Source: Negativicutes bacterium
GTDB taxonomy: Bacteria > Bacillota_C > Negativicutes > Sporomusales_B > JARLHX01
Assembly: GCA_031292015.1 (NCBI GenBank)
Contig: JARLHY010000111.1
Coordinates: 1 to 34,921 of the forward strand
Length of the DNA: 34,921 nt
Reading direction: 5' to 3'
Position 1 is the first letter of the stretch, and each line of letters opens with the position of its first letter. Below, piece after piece: positions 14,514-22,237 of this stretch. The notes beneath the pieces were generated by a model. It saw nothing but the letters and a program-made list of their open reading frames with translations. It had not been told where the DNA came from and ran no database searches. Position numbers and translations under genes: made by a program.

Positions 14514-15554
14514 GTGAAAATTATCTGCATAAACAGGATTGTCGCCGCCTGGCTATTGGCTGCGGCCCTACTGCTGCTCAGCGCGCCCTGCGAGGCCGGC
14601 CCGCAGGAGTTCTCCGGGCTTAAGGTTGCCGAAGAGCAGGGTGTCGATGTGTTTGGCAATGGTCAGCCGCTGACTGTCCGCTATACGAGGGTCGACATCT
14701 CGTCTTTCGCTGCCGAGTCGGCCCTGGAATTCTACGACAAAGGCCGCCTGGTGGAAAAATACACGGCAAAAGGGCAGTCGAAGTCAGGCTGGTATTATGT
14801 TGGCAAGGCGAAACTGCGCGATGACCGGCGCGAGGAGATTGTCGGAATGCTGATTGACGGGACAGGTTTTTTCATCAACGACCTATTCGTCGTGGGGGCG
14901 GATGACCAGGGACGGATTGTTCCCCTTCCGGTGGAAATAAAAACAAAAAAAACAGGCGATATATTGCGCCTGGTTGCAGATGACCGGGAACTGCGGATTC
15001 CTTTTGCGAGCAACCCTTTCAGCGCGGCGCTTATTTTCCGCTGGAACGCGGCGGCCGGCAAGTTCATCCTGGGCGACAATTTCGACCAGATTCCCCGGGA
15101 ACCGGAACTCAATGTCCCCTACGTCCTGACAAAAGATGAAGGCAAAGCTCTGGGCGGATATACCCTGTATGACAGGCACTGGTACCGGGAACCGGGCAAA
15201 ACCCCTGCCTACAATGAGGCTACAGGCGAGTTTATCTTTCAGTACGACGGGACGGAGGTGCATGCCGTCCGCAGTGGCCGCAACTATTATGTGATCAATA
15301 TGATCATCATCGACGGAGCTGATAGCGGGACTGCCCGCGGCATCAAAGCCGGCGATTCCGCCCAGAAGGTGATCGAAGCCTACGGCAGCCCGCTGGTCAG
15401 CGAATTCGGCGATATGCTGCTTTATGAATACGGCTGCGGGTCCGAGCCGGACAGAATACTGCGGTTCGCGGTGGATAAAAGCACGATGACTGTCGCTTAT
15501 ATCAGCTTGCGGGCGACGAATGTCTGGCAGAAAGTCTTTCCCCGCGGGGAATAG
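14514..15554 (+). CDS. Secreted protein of unknown function
   Basis: I do not recognise the family. The 346-residue protein has a clear signal peptide (hydrophobic 9-24, likely cleavage after CEA at 28). The body is rich in beta strands and aromatic residues, with repeated segments such as EFYDKGRLVEKYTAKG and YTLYDRHWYREPGK. The C-terminal 80 residues (GIKAGDSAQKVIEAYGSP then LLYEYG and AYISL) resemble the BamE/SmpA-like fold seen in small envelope domains, where a short repeat begins with GDS. The start is GTG 14514, ten bases after GGGGAGG. A perfect SigH promoter lies upstream, so expression on entry into stationary phase or sporulation is inferred. It stands alone between two terminator or convergent boundaries. 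Confidence 0.8.
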   Translation: MKIICINRIVAAWLLAAALLLLSAPCEAGPQEFSGLKVAEEQGVDVFGNGQPLTVRYTRVDISSFAAESALEFYDKGRLVEKYTAKGQSKSGWYYVGKAKLRDDRREEIVGMLIDGTGFFINDLFVVGADDQGRIVPLPVEIKTKKTGDILRLVADDRELRIPFASNPFSAALIFRWNAAAGKFILGDNFDQIPREPELNVPYVLTKDEGKALGGYTLYDRHWYREPGKTPAYNEATGEFIFQYDGTEVHAVRSGRNYYVINMIIIDGADSGTARGIKAGDSAQKVIEAYGSPLVSEFGDMLLYEYGCGSEPDRILRFAVDKSTMTVAYISLRATNVWQKVFPRGE

Positions 15555-15592
15555 GTAAGAAAGGAGGAGCAGCAACAAGAATTGAAGTTGTC

Positions 15593-15634
15593 AATGGCCA
15601 GGGCGGACCGTAAAGGTAAACCGTTTTGGCCATT
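15593..15634. other. Inverted repeat between convergent genes
   Basis: AATGGCCA (15593-15600) and TGGCCATT (15627-15634) are exact complements 26 bases apart, between the ends of the secreted-protein gene and the MocR gene. It may be a weak bidirectional terminator. No T-run is present. Confidence 0.3.
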
Positions 15635-15659
15635 TCATGTTTCGCTTGTGAACAACCGG

Positions 15660-17051
15660 TTAGAAAATCATTTCCGATTCATTGTGACCGGCAGTCAAAA
15701 TACCTGTCAGAATAGCGAGGCCCCGGCTCAGATCGGCTATTGTTTCCGGCCCGGTCAAAGAGATGCGGACCGCGGGAAAGGGCTGCCTGTTGCCGACCAT
15801 GAATTTTTCGGCGCAGAACACTCTCACCCCCTGGGCGCGGGCGGCGAGCTCAAACTCCCGGCCCGTCCAACCGGCAGGAAGTCGCAGCCAGAGAAAAAAG
15901 CCGGCGGGGCGGCTGAACACGGTGTAAGGCGAAAGCGCCGCCAGGGCCAACGCCGTCCTCCGGCCCGCTTCTTCCCGCTTGGCCTGGCTGATGGCGTTGG
16001 CCCGGCCGCTGATCAGCAGTTGGCTGACAAGTTCGGCGCTCAGCGGAGACGCCATCCATACGGTATTGAGGATGGCTTTTTCCAGCTGGCCCCGGAAGCG
16101 GGGCGGTGCCGCCGTGAAACTAATCCGCAGCCCTGCCCCCAGCAGCTTGGAGATGCCGGCGATATAGATGCCGTGATCAGGCACCAGGGAGCTCAAGGCA
16201 AAGTGACCGGGGCGCCCGGTGAAACCGTACGATTCATCCTCGATCAACACCAGATCATGGCGTTTGATCAAGGCCGCCACTTCTTCCCGGCGTTCGTCGG
16301 ACAAGGAAACGGTGGTCGGATTCTGCACTTCCGGCATCAGGAAAACGCCCCGGACGCCGTCCCGCCGGCAGGCGGCGGAAAGGGCGGACGGGTTCATACC
16401 GGACGCGTCCGTTTCGATGGGAACCAGCCTGATCCCCAGCATTGAGGCGAGGGTTTTGATTCCCGGATAGGTAAAAGCATCCACAGCAAGACGGTCGCCG
16501 GAACTAAGCAGCGACATCAGGCAGCAGGCAAGAGCGTTTTGGGAGCCGGAGGTGACCAGGATATCCTGCGGCGTGACAGCCAGGCCGACCCGGCCGATCC
16601 AGTCCGACCCGACCGCCCGGTGACGGAGCGAGCCTGCCGGTTCGGTGTAGCGCAGCAGCGGCGCCAGATCGGTGCACTGAAGGAGCGAACCGATTTCCGC
16701 CGCGGTTTTGTCATCCAGTTCGTACAGCGGCAGGACAAGTCCCATTTCCAGCAGACAATCGTCGCTTTCCTCGCGGGAACTCATGGCTGCCGGGACCTGA
16801 ACATCAGAGGCGATGTAGGTGCCGCGCCCCACCGTGCCGGAGATGAGTCCGCGGGTTTCGCTCTCCCGGAAGGCCCGGGTCAGGGTGCTCAGGTTGACCC
16901 CGATCATTTTGGCCAGATCGCGCTGCGGCGGCAGTCGCTGACCCGGCTGCAGCAGTCCGGCGCGAATATCTTTCTCCAGAGCGTCGGCGATGGCGATATA
17001 GAGGGGCTTATCCAGATTGAGGGTCTGAGGGCGCCAGGGTTTATCCGCCAT
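15660..17051 (-). CDS. MocR-type regulator (GntR DNA-binding domain fused to aminotransferase domain)
   Basis: The 463-residue protein starts with a GntR winged helix (about residues 14-75, with PGQRLPPQRDLAKMIGVNLS TLTRAF as the recognition part) and continues into a fold-type I PLP aminotransferase domain. Aminotransferase features include TSGSQNAL, MPEVQNPTTVSLS, the segment LIEDESYGF and the PLP-lysine segment IAGISKLLGAGLR. Such proteins sense PLP or an amine and repress or activate a neighbouring gene. ATG 17051 follows GGGAGGAAA on the minus strand; the frame extends upstream to a TTG at 17099 without support. It is divergent from a PLP-dependent decarboxylase, its most likely target, and the shared promoter carries direct repeats of the sort MocR proteins bind. 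Confidence 0.92.
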   Translation of the reverse strand: MADKPWRPQTLNLDKPLYIAIADALEKDIRAGLLQPGQRLPPQRDLAKMIGVNLSTLTRAFRESETRGLISGTVGRGTYIASDVQVPAAMSSREESDDCLLEMGLVLPLYELDDKTAAEIGSLLQCTDLAPLLRYTEPAGSLRHRAVGSDWIGRVGLAVTPQDILVTSGSQNALACCLMSLLSSGDRLAVDAFTYPGIKTLASMLGIRLVPIETDASGMNPSALSAACRRDGVRGVFLMPEVQNPTTVSLSDERREEVAALIKRHDLVLIEDESYGFTGRPGHFALSSLVPDHGIYIAGISKLLGAGLRISFTAAPPRFRGQLEKAILNTVWMASPLSAELVSQLLISGRANAISQAKREEAGRRTALALAALSPYTVFSRPAGFFLWLRLPAGWTGREFELAARAQGVRVFCAEKFMVGNRQPFPAVRISLTGPETIADLSRGLAILTGILTAGHNESEMIF

Positions 17052-17078
17052 GTGGGTTTCCTCCCGTTGGCTTGCTTC

Positions 17079-17107
17079 ACTATAATGTCTTGCATACAAT
17101 TATACAA
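17079..17107 (-). promoter_or_regulatory. Promoter of the MocR gene
   Basis: On the minus strand TTGTAT (17107-17102) and TATAGT (17084-17079) are 17 bases apart. The -35 lies within the middle ATACAATT repeat, so binding there would block the regulator's own promoter. Confidence 0.4.
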
Positions 17108-17137
17108 TTGACTGCATACAATTTCAAGGGTTATACT
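17091..17137 (+). promoter_or_regulatory. Decarboxylase promoter with three ATACAATT repeats (candidate MocR sites)
   Basis: TGCATACAATT occurs at 17091-17101 and 17113-17123, exactly 22 bp apart, with a third ATACAATT at 17102-17109. TTGACT (17108-17113) and TATACT (17132-17137), separated by 18 bases, form a good promoter (5/6 at both boxes). The repeats overlap or border both divergent promoters. Direct repeats at two-turn spacing are typical of MocR/GabR/PdxR binding. Confidence 0.55.
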
Positions 17138-17180
17138 GGGAGTGAAAGACGGGAGTGGGTCCGGCGAAGGGGGAAGATTG

Positions 17181-18572
17181 ATGACAGGAAAGGCGATTCC
17201 GGATATTTTTCGGCAGCAGGCCGAGGACTGGGAATTGTTTGAGCAAGCGAAGAATTACGCGCTGGATTATATGCGCACGGTTTTGAACCGACCGGTTTTT
17301 CCGCAGCAGGACGCCATCGAGGGATTGAAGGCTTTTCGCGGCAGATTGCCTGAGGGGCCGGCCGATCCTCACGTCATTCTCGACAAGCTGCACCGCTTCG
17401 GTTCGCCGGCCACGGTAGCCCAGACCGGCGGCCGTTATTTCGGTTTCGTCAACGGCGGGGTGATCCCGGCGGCGCTTGCGGCGAAATGGCTGGGTGACGT
17501 ATGGGATCAGAACGCCGCGCTGTACGTGATATCCCCGGTGGTGTCGGTGCTGGAGGAAGTGTGTGAGGGCTGGCTGGTGGATTTACTGGGACTGCCGGAA
17601 GGAACCGCGGCGGGATTCGTCGGCGGTACATCAACCGCAACCCTGTGCGGACTGGCGGCAGGCCGGGATTATCTGCTCCGCCGTCAAGGCTGGGATGTGA
17701 ACGGACAGGGGCTGTTCGGCGCCCCTCAGATCCGGGTGGTGCTGGGGGAAGGCGCTCATTCGACGGTGTATAAGGCGCTGTCGATACTGGGACTGGGTAA
17801 AGACCGGCTGATCAGAGTGGCCGAGGACGATCAGGGGCGAATCAGAGCCGACGAACTGCCTGAACTCGATCCGATGACCCTGCTGATCCTTCAGGCCGGA
17901 AACGTCAATTCGGGCGCCTTCGATCCTTTCGCCGACATATGTGGCAAAGCCCGTACCGCCGGCGCGTGGACCCATGTGGACGGAGCTTTCGGGCTGTGGG
18001 CGGCGGCTTCTCCCAGGCTGAGATATCTCACCGGCGGATACGAACAAGCGGATTCGTGGTCGGCGGATGCACACAAAACCCTGAATGCGCCATACGACAG
18101 CGGTATTATTTTCTGCCGTCACCGTGACGCCCTTTCCCAGGCGCTGCATATGACCGGTTCCTATATCGTATACAGCGAGAACCGGGACGGCATGTTGTAT
18201 ACGCCGGACATGTCCAGAAGGGGACGGGCCGTGGAACTGTGGGCGGCGCTGTCGGCCCTGGGGCGCTGCGGGGCGGCCGAGCTTGTGGAGGATCTGCAGC
18301 AAAAAGCGCGGTATCTGGCGGCAAGCCTGGAAAGGGAAGGCTTTGCAATCCGCAACGAAGTCTGTTTCAACCAGGTTCTGGTGTCCTGCGGCGGGGCGGA
18401 GGCCACGCAAAAGATCCTCGACCATATTCAGGGGTCGGGGGAATGTTGGTGTGGTCCGGCCCAGTGGAAAGGGGAAAAGATCATCAGAATCAGCGTCTGT
18501 TCCTACCGGACGACCGCGGCAGACCTCGACCGCACCGTGAAAGCGTTCGTCACGGCCCGGACTGCAGGGTAA
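17181..18572 (+). CDS. PLP-dependent group II decarboxylase family protein
   Basis: The 463-residue protein matches the pyridoxal-dependent decarboxylase family (glutamate, aromatic amino acid and tyrosine decarboxylases). Lys299 in SADAHKTLN is the expected Schiff-base lysine, Asp267 in HVDGAFG contacts the pyridine ring, and His193 in GEGAHSTVYKA stacks on PLP. The N-terminal GGRYFGFVNGG segment lies near the substrate pocket. The amino acid acted on is unknown. The start is taken at ATG 17181, after GGGGGAAG. An in-frame GTG at 17142 coincides with the expected RNA start and cannot be used. The divergent MocR regulator and its repeats suggest PLP- or amine-responsive control. Confidence 0.9.
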   Translation: MTGKAIPDIFRQQAEDWELFEQAKNYALDYMRTVLNRPVFPQQDAIEGLKAFRGRLPEGPADPHVILDKLHRFGSPATVAQTGGRYFGFVNGGVIPAALAAKWLGDVWDQNAALYVISPVVSVLEEVCEGWLVDLLGLPEGTAAGFVGGTSTATLCGLAAGRDYLLRRQGWDVNGQGLFGAPQIRVVLGEGAHSTVYKALSILGLGKDRLIRVAEDDQGRIRADELPELDPMTLLILQAGNVNSGAFDPFADICGKARTAGAWTHVDGAFGLWAAASPRLRYLTGGYEQADSWSADAHKTLNAPYDSGIIFCRHRDALSQALHMTGSYIVYSENRDGMLYTPDMSRRGRAVELWAALSALGRCGAAELVEDLQQKARYLAASLEREGFAIRNEVCFNQVLVSCGGAEATQKILDHIQGSGECWCGPAQWKGEKIIRISVCSYRTTAADLDRTVKAFVTARTAG

Positions 18573-18577
18573 GCCCC

Positions 18578-18670
18578 GTATGGCTTTCGATTGAAGGAAC
18601 TCCCGGGGCGATTACCAAAGTCAGAATCAGCGGCGAGGCGGTCACTGTCCTGACCGGGCAGCAGCGGCCG
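18578..18670 (+). pseudogene. Possible remnant of a PhzF-type C-terminus
   Basis: Directly after the decarboxylase stop, a frame without a start codon reads VWLSIEGTPGAITKVRISG then EAVTVLTGQ, which resembles the last strands of PhzF-family isomerase-like proteins (pattern IxVRISGxAVTVxxG). Nothing upstream in that frame is PhzF-like, because the decarboxylase occupies it. It may be the leftover of a deleted gene or coincidence. Confidence 0.2.
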
Positions 18671-18747
18671 GCGGCCGGAGATAACGGCCTGGATTATGTC
18701 AGCGAGTCAGACGATCCGGCCGGGAAACACATATATGGGATAAAACA

Positions 18748-18773
18748 AACCCGCGTTTCGCAACGCGGGTTTT
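18748..18773. terminator. Bidirectional terminator
   Basis: AACCCGCGTT (18748-18757) pairs perfectly with AACGCGGGTT (18762-18771) around a 4-base loop. T-rich tails lie on both sides (TTTT on the plus strand; TTTGTTTTA on the minus strand), so it can end both the decarboxylase and the glycosyltransferase transcripts. Confidence 0.8.
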
Positions 18774-18810
18774 CGTCATTATCCATCAGCGATATTCCCT
18801 AATGCGGGTA

Positions 18811-19701
18811 CTAGTCGGCTCTGCTGACTGCTGCGAATATTTTATCAATGATCTCCTTGTCGGTATCAACATCAAATTTTCTGGCAAATAATCTGTCGGA
18901 TTGAAGAAGCTCGTCATAGTCCTTGCTGCGAAATACATAGGGTTTTCCGCGGCGCCAATCGATGTGCCTCATGCAGCCAAGGTTTTCATCCTCGACTTTG
19001 TCGATATTTTTAATATCATGAATGTTATTTTTAAAAGGAGAATTGAAAACCATCGTCTGCAGGAAATGTTCATCAGAGCAACCATTGTATTTAAAATACT
19101 TTTCTGTGAGGTTTTCATTGGCAATTACGTATTTAGCCAAAGTATCTGTGATACTAAACCAATTTGGTCCTTTTTTAAATGTAATCTGATAGTTTTTCGT
19201 TCTGTCATAACCGCAGGCTTTTTGACTAAAAAGAAAGAGATTTCGCGGCACTTTTGTCAAAAATCCGATAAAGGGATTTTTTGTCTTCCAATACTCCATA
19301 AACAGCCATATTTTCGCTACTCGGTCATAATCAAAGCTTGGTGAAAAGCCGATAAATTCCTTGCCGCGATTGGCGGCGAAAAAATCATGGATATAGTCCT
19401 GTGTTTTAATGGGTAAATCCACCCCGGACAATAAATGGTAATAGTCGTAGTTGCCCTGGACCGCCTGCCTGAGAAGTTCCAGCTCGGCCTGAACCAGACT
19501 GAAGCCGCCCCAGTTGACATCAACGCGCGGAACAAAGAAAATTTTCGACTTGGCTGGGATTTTGGCAAACCTGTCGACCGGAAAGTTTTTTACTTTTTCA
19601 TCAATATGGAGATAAATATCATTTCTTTCATCGTCGATCAGCCGGATAAGCTTTTCCAGTATGTAAAAGTTATTGTGGGCCACGATCATATAAGCGTGCA
19701 T
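18811..19701 (-). CDS. GT14 (core-2/I-branching type) glycosyltransferase
   Basis: The 296-residue protein resembles bacterial members of the core-2/I-branching beta-1,6-N-acetylglucosaminyltransferase family. It starts with the typical HAYMIVAHNNFYILEKLIRL and DIYLHIDEK strands, followed by VNWGGFSLVQAELELL and the hallmark YYHLLSGVDLPIK. Near the end HIDWRRGKPYVFRSKDYDEL matches the conserved acceptor-side segment. No signal peptide or membrane helix is evident, so it is cytoplasmic, perhaps modifying surface polysaccharide. ATG 19701 follows AGGGGGAT. The gene is clearly more AT-rich than its neighbours and stands alone between terminators, which suggests later acquisition. A SigH-like box pair lies upstream. 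Confidence 0.85.
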   Translation of the reverse strand: MHAYMIVAHNNFYILEKLIRLIDDERNDIYLHIDEKVKNFPVDRFAKIPAKSKIFFVPRVDVNWGGFSLVQAELELLRQAVQGNYDYYHLLSGVDLPIKTQDYIHDFFAANRGKEFIGFSPSFDYDRVAKIWLFMEYWKTKNPFIGFLTKVPRNLFLFSQKACGYDRTKNYQITFKKGPNWFSITDTLAKYVIANENLTEKYFKYNGCSDEHFLQTMVFNSPFKNNIHDIKNIDKVEDENLGCMRHIDWRRGKPYVFRSKDYDELLQSDRLFARKFDVDTDKEIIDKIFAAVSRAD

Positions 19702-19761
19702 GGCTATCCCCCTAATTCCCCTTCAAAAGTATGCTGCAGACAAGGCTTGCAATATTTTACT

Positions 19762-19789
19762 ATTTGCCTTGATTTTACGAAAGTCCTGC
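19762..19789 (-). promoter_or_regulatory. SigH-like promoter of the glycosyltransferase gene
   Basis: On the minus strand GCAGGACTT (19789-19781) is one base from the RNAGGAWWW box. Twelve bases later GGCAAAT (19768-19762) is one base from RNNGAAT. It is the one-mismatch member of the TTGCAGGAATTT family found before three other genes. Confidence 0.35.
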
Positions 19790-19945
19790 AAAATACTACA
19801 TATTTTTCGTTTTGGACGGCATACAACGTATTGTCGCCAAGTCATGAACTCACCAGCAGGAGAAACTCAAACCGACCGCCGCTGGCTACGAAAAGACCAG
19901 ACATTGTGAGAAGGGCCTCGAAGGAGAAAACGTGCCTGCTTTTCA

Positions 19946-19975
19946 TTGAACATAAATGACAAAATAATCTAAAAT
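19946..19975 (+). promoter_or_regulatory. Candidate SigA promoter of the first chemoreceptor
   Basis: TTGAAC (19946-19951) and TAAAAT (19970-19975) are 18 bases apart, with 4/6 and 5/6 matches. No SigD-type motility box was found nearby. Confidence 0.3.
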
Positions 19976-20057
19976 ATGCTAAGTGTATAAAGGAAATTGA
20001 CGAACAATATCGAAATATGTCGATGATGGATAATTGTTGGGAATGGGGGAATTCAGA

Positions 20058-21773
20058 GTGCAATGGCTTACTAACTTAAAAGTAGCCAAAAAATTGGGAC
20101 TCTTGATGACGATTGCGCTCATTGCCTTAGGAGCTGTCGGGCTTACCGGGTATTATTATCTCAAAGCGGCGAACACAGAGCTGGATGCCATGTATGACGA
20201 CAGGCTGGTGCCGATCAAGCTGCTGAATGAAAGCCGGGCGTACGTCCGGGCGATGAACGGCGCGGTGCTGGAATTGATGCTGACAACCGACGACAAGAAA
20301 AATCAGGAACTGAAGAATTTTGTTGATCAGAGGACAAAACAGGTCGGCGACGATATTGCGGAAATTGAAAAGGTCAATATGGATGCCAAAGCGAAAGAGC
20401 TGCTGGCCAAGGTCAAAGCAACAAGGCAAAAATACCGCGACAGCCGGGCAGCGGTGATTGAGCTGGCGGTACAGAACAAAAATGCCGAAGCTTATGCCCT
20501 GTATGTCGCGCAGGTCGATCCGGTGGCCAATCAATATGTTCAGGATTTTACCGACCTCGCAAATTATTTCGATACGATATCGAAAAAGGCCAAGCTCGAC
20601 GCGGACGCAGAGCTTGCGAAGGCTGTGGCTATTTCGGGCGGGATCGTTTTCGCGGCGCTGCTGCTTTTGGGGGCGAGCGGATGGCTGATTGCCAAAAGTA
20701 TAAGCAAACCGCTGGGCTTGATGGTGCAGATCTGTGAAGAGTTGGCCGCCGGCGATTTTCGTGACAGAGAGCGTCAGGTGCTGCGCAAGGATGAAATCGG
20801 TCAGTTGGCGGACGCTCTGGCAAAAATGCGGAGCACTGTACGCAGCCTGATGAAGAAGATCACCGAATCGGCGGAACAAGTGGCGGCTTCCAGCGAGGAG
20901 CTCACAGCCAGCGCCGAACAGTCTTCACAGGCGGCAAGCCAGGTAGCCACATCCATCGCCGGAGTGGCGGACGGTGCCGATCAACAACGGGCTGCGGCGG
21001 ATGAAACTTCCGCCGTGGTGGAACAAATGTCGGCCAGTATTCAGCAGGTCGCCGCGAATGTCAATCAGGTGTCGGCCCAGTCGGCACAGGCTGCCGACAA
21101 GGCCAAAGACGGCGGCAAAGCGGTGGCGAAGGCTGTAGATCAGATGAGTAGTATCGAGGGTACGGTCAATACCTCGGCCAAAGTGGTGGAAAAGCTGGGC
21201 GAAAGATCCAAGGAAATCGGCCAGATCGTCGACACCATTTCCGGTATTGCCGGTCAGACCAATCTCCTGGCTCTCAACGCCGCCATTGAGGCGGCCCGGG
21301 CCGGGGAGCAAGGCCGGGGCTTTGCGGTGGTGGCGGAGGAAGTCCGGAAACTGGCTGAACAGTCACAGGAGGCGGCGAAACAGATCGCCGGCCTTATCGG
21401 CGAAATTCAAAAAGACACCGACAGTGCGGTAACGGCCATGAACGAAGGCACGCGGGAGGTTACGACCGGAGCCGGAGTGGTCAACGCAGCCGGGGCCGTG
21501 TTCCGGGAAATCGCGGCACTGGTGACAGATGTGTCCGGCCAGGTGAAAGAGATTTCGGCCGCCATCCAGCAGATGGCGATCGGCAGTCAACAAATCGTGG
21601 GTTCGGTCAAGAAGATCGATGAGCTGAGCAAGACGTCGGCTGGCGAGTCACAGAGCGTTTCTGCCGCCACTGAAGAGCAGCTGGCTTCCATGGAGGAAAT
21701 CGCCAGTGCCAGTGAAGCTTTATCCAAACTGTCCCAGGACCTGCTTTCGGCGGTGGCCAGGTTCCGGATATAG
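20058..21773 (+). CDS. Methyl-accepting chemotaxis protein with 4HB sensor
   Basis: This 571-residue chemoreceptor has a first membrane helix (about 14-33) and a four-helix-bundle periplasmic-type sensor (to about 185) that includes [21 protein letters not shown] second helix (about 195-218), a HAMP linker ending in [16 protein letters not shown] and the long MCP coiled coil follow. The signalling tip [20 protein letters not shown] and [20 protein letters not shown] bind CheA/CheW. The start is taken at GTG 20058 (VQWLTNLKV), eight bases after GGGGGA. In-frame TTG 20034 and ATG 20043 lack ribosome sites. Its signalling half is nearly identical over about 75 residues to the receptor that follows. 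Confidence 0.93.
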   Translation: MQWLTNLKVAKKLGLLMTIALIALGAVGLTGYYYLKAANTELDAMYDDRLVPIKLLNESRAYVRAMNGAVLELMLTTDDKKNQELKNFVDQRTKQVGDDIAEIEKVNMDAKAKELLAKVKATRQKYRDSRAAVIELAVQNKNAEAYALYVAQVDPVANQYVQDFTDLANYFDTISKKAKLDADAELAKAVAISGGIVFAALLLLGASGWLIAKSISKPLGLMVQICEELAAGDFRDRERQVLRKDEIGQLADALAKMRSTVRSLMKKITESAEQVAASSEELTASAEQSSQAASQVATSIAGVADGADQQRAAADETSAVVEQMSASIQQVAANVNQVSAQSAQAADKAKDGGKAVAKAVDQMSSIEGTVNTSAKVVEKLGERSKEIGQIVDTISGIAGQTNLLALNAAIEAARAGEQGRGFAVVAEEVRKLAEQSQEAAKQIAGLIGEIQKDTDSAVTAMNEGTREVTTGAGVVNAAGAVFREIAALVTDVSGQVKEISAAIQQMAIGSQQIVGSVKKIDELSKTSAGESQSVSAATEEQLASMEEIASASEALSKLSQDLLSAVARFRI

Positions 21774-21865
21774 GGGAAAAGGGCCGGGGGTTACAACAAA
21801 CCAAAGGTTCTGCCGGCTTCAATCGAATATCCTGCGAGTGGTGCAGGAACTGTAGACCCGCTTAA

Positions 21866-21900
21866 GAAGAAGGTTCTGCCATCTCGGCAGAACCTTCTTC
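21866..21900. terminator. Perfect 15-bp stem-loop after the first chemoreceptor
   Basis: GAAGAAGGTTCTGCC pairs fully with GGCAGAACCTTCTTC around the loop ATCTC. No T-run follows beyond TTCTTC. It belongs to a family of similar stem-loops at 24299-24329 and 27431-27466. An extra direct copy of AAGGTTCTGCC at 21804-21814 could pair with the 3' arm instead, allowing two alternative folds. Confidence 0.6.
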
Positions 21901-22237
21901 GCCGTTATGACCGGTTCGCAGAAAAACGACCCCGGCCGTGCCGATGTCCCCGGAGCTACTTCTCTTCTATCTTTTGACAGAGTGCGGCTTTTTTGCGAAA
22001 ATGCGCGGATACTTCATTCTTAAAGGGGAAACACAGGTTTGCAATTTTCTTCGCTGCTACACCTTTTAGCAGATGTGGCAGCTCCCTCCCGGCTAGTATA
22101 ATTGTTTCAGCAGCGATCAGTCAGCCAGGGCGGCGGCACGGCTGGGCTTCAGGCAACCTTGTTCCCACCGTCGTCTCTGGTTCAGATAAGCAAAGTTATT
22201 TTCAGCGAAAGCATAAATTTTTGAGGAGCGGATTGTT
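21901..22237 (+). other. Long leader region of the second chemoreceptor
   Basis: This region has two candidate promoters: TTGACA (21974-21979) with GAAAAT 17 bases on (21997-22002), and an isolated TATAAT (22097-22102) without a good -35. The 130 bases between the latter and the ATG are GC-rich with partial pairing (CAGCC/GGCTG at about 22130). I compared it by eye with cyclic-di-GMP (GEMM), SAM and TPP riboswitch cores and did not find a match. Confidence 0.3.

Larger units (their letters stand above)
19702..20057. other. AT-rich divergent intergenic region
   Basis: This 356-bp stretch separates the glycosyltransferase (minus) and the first chemoreceptor (plus). It holds the two promoter candidates listed separately. 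No RNA gene, repeat family member or credible small protein was found. The rest appears to be featureless AT-rich sequence. Confidence 0.3.

Noticed and set aside
15582..16445. Plus-strand frame over the MocR gene
   Set aside because: A strong AGGAGGAG lies at 15562-15569, but the spacing to its TTG is too long and the frame runs antisense to a clear MocR protein.
21974..22237. Cyclic-di-GMP (GEMM) or other riboswitch before the second chemoreceptor
   Set aside because: Core motifs of GEMM-I, GEMM-II, SAM and TPP riboswitches were not found by eye; a covariance search would be decisive.
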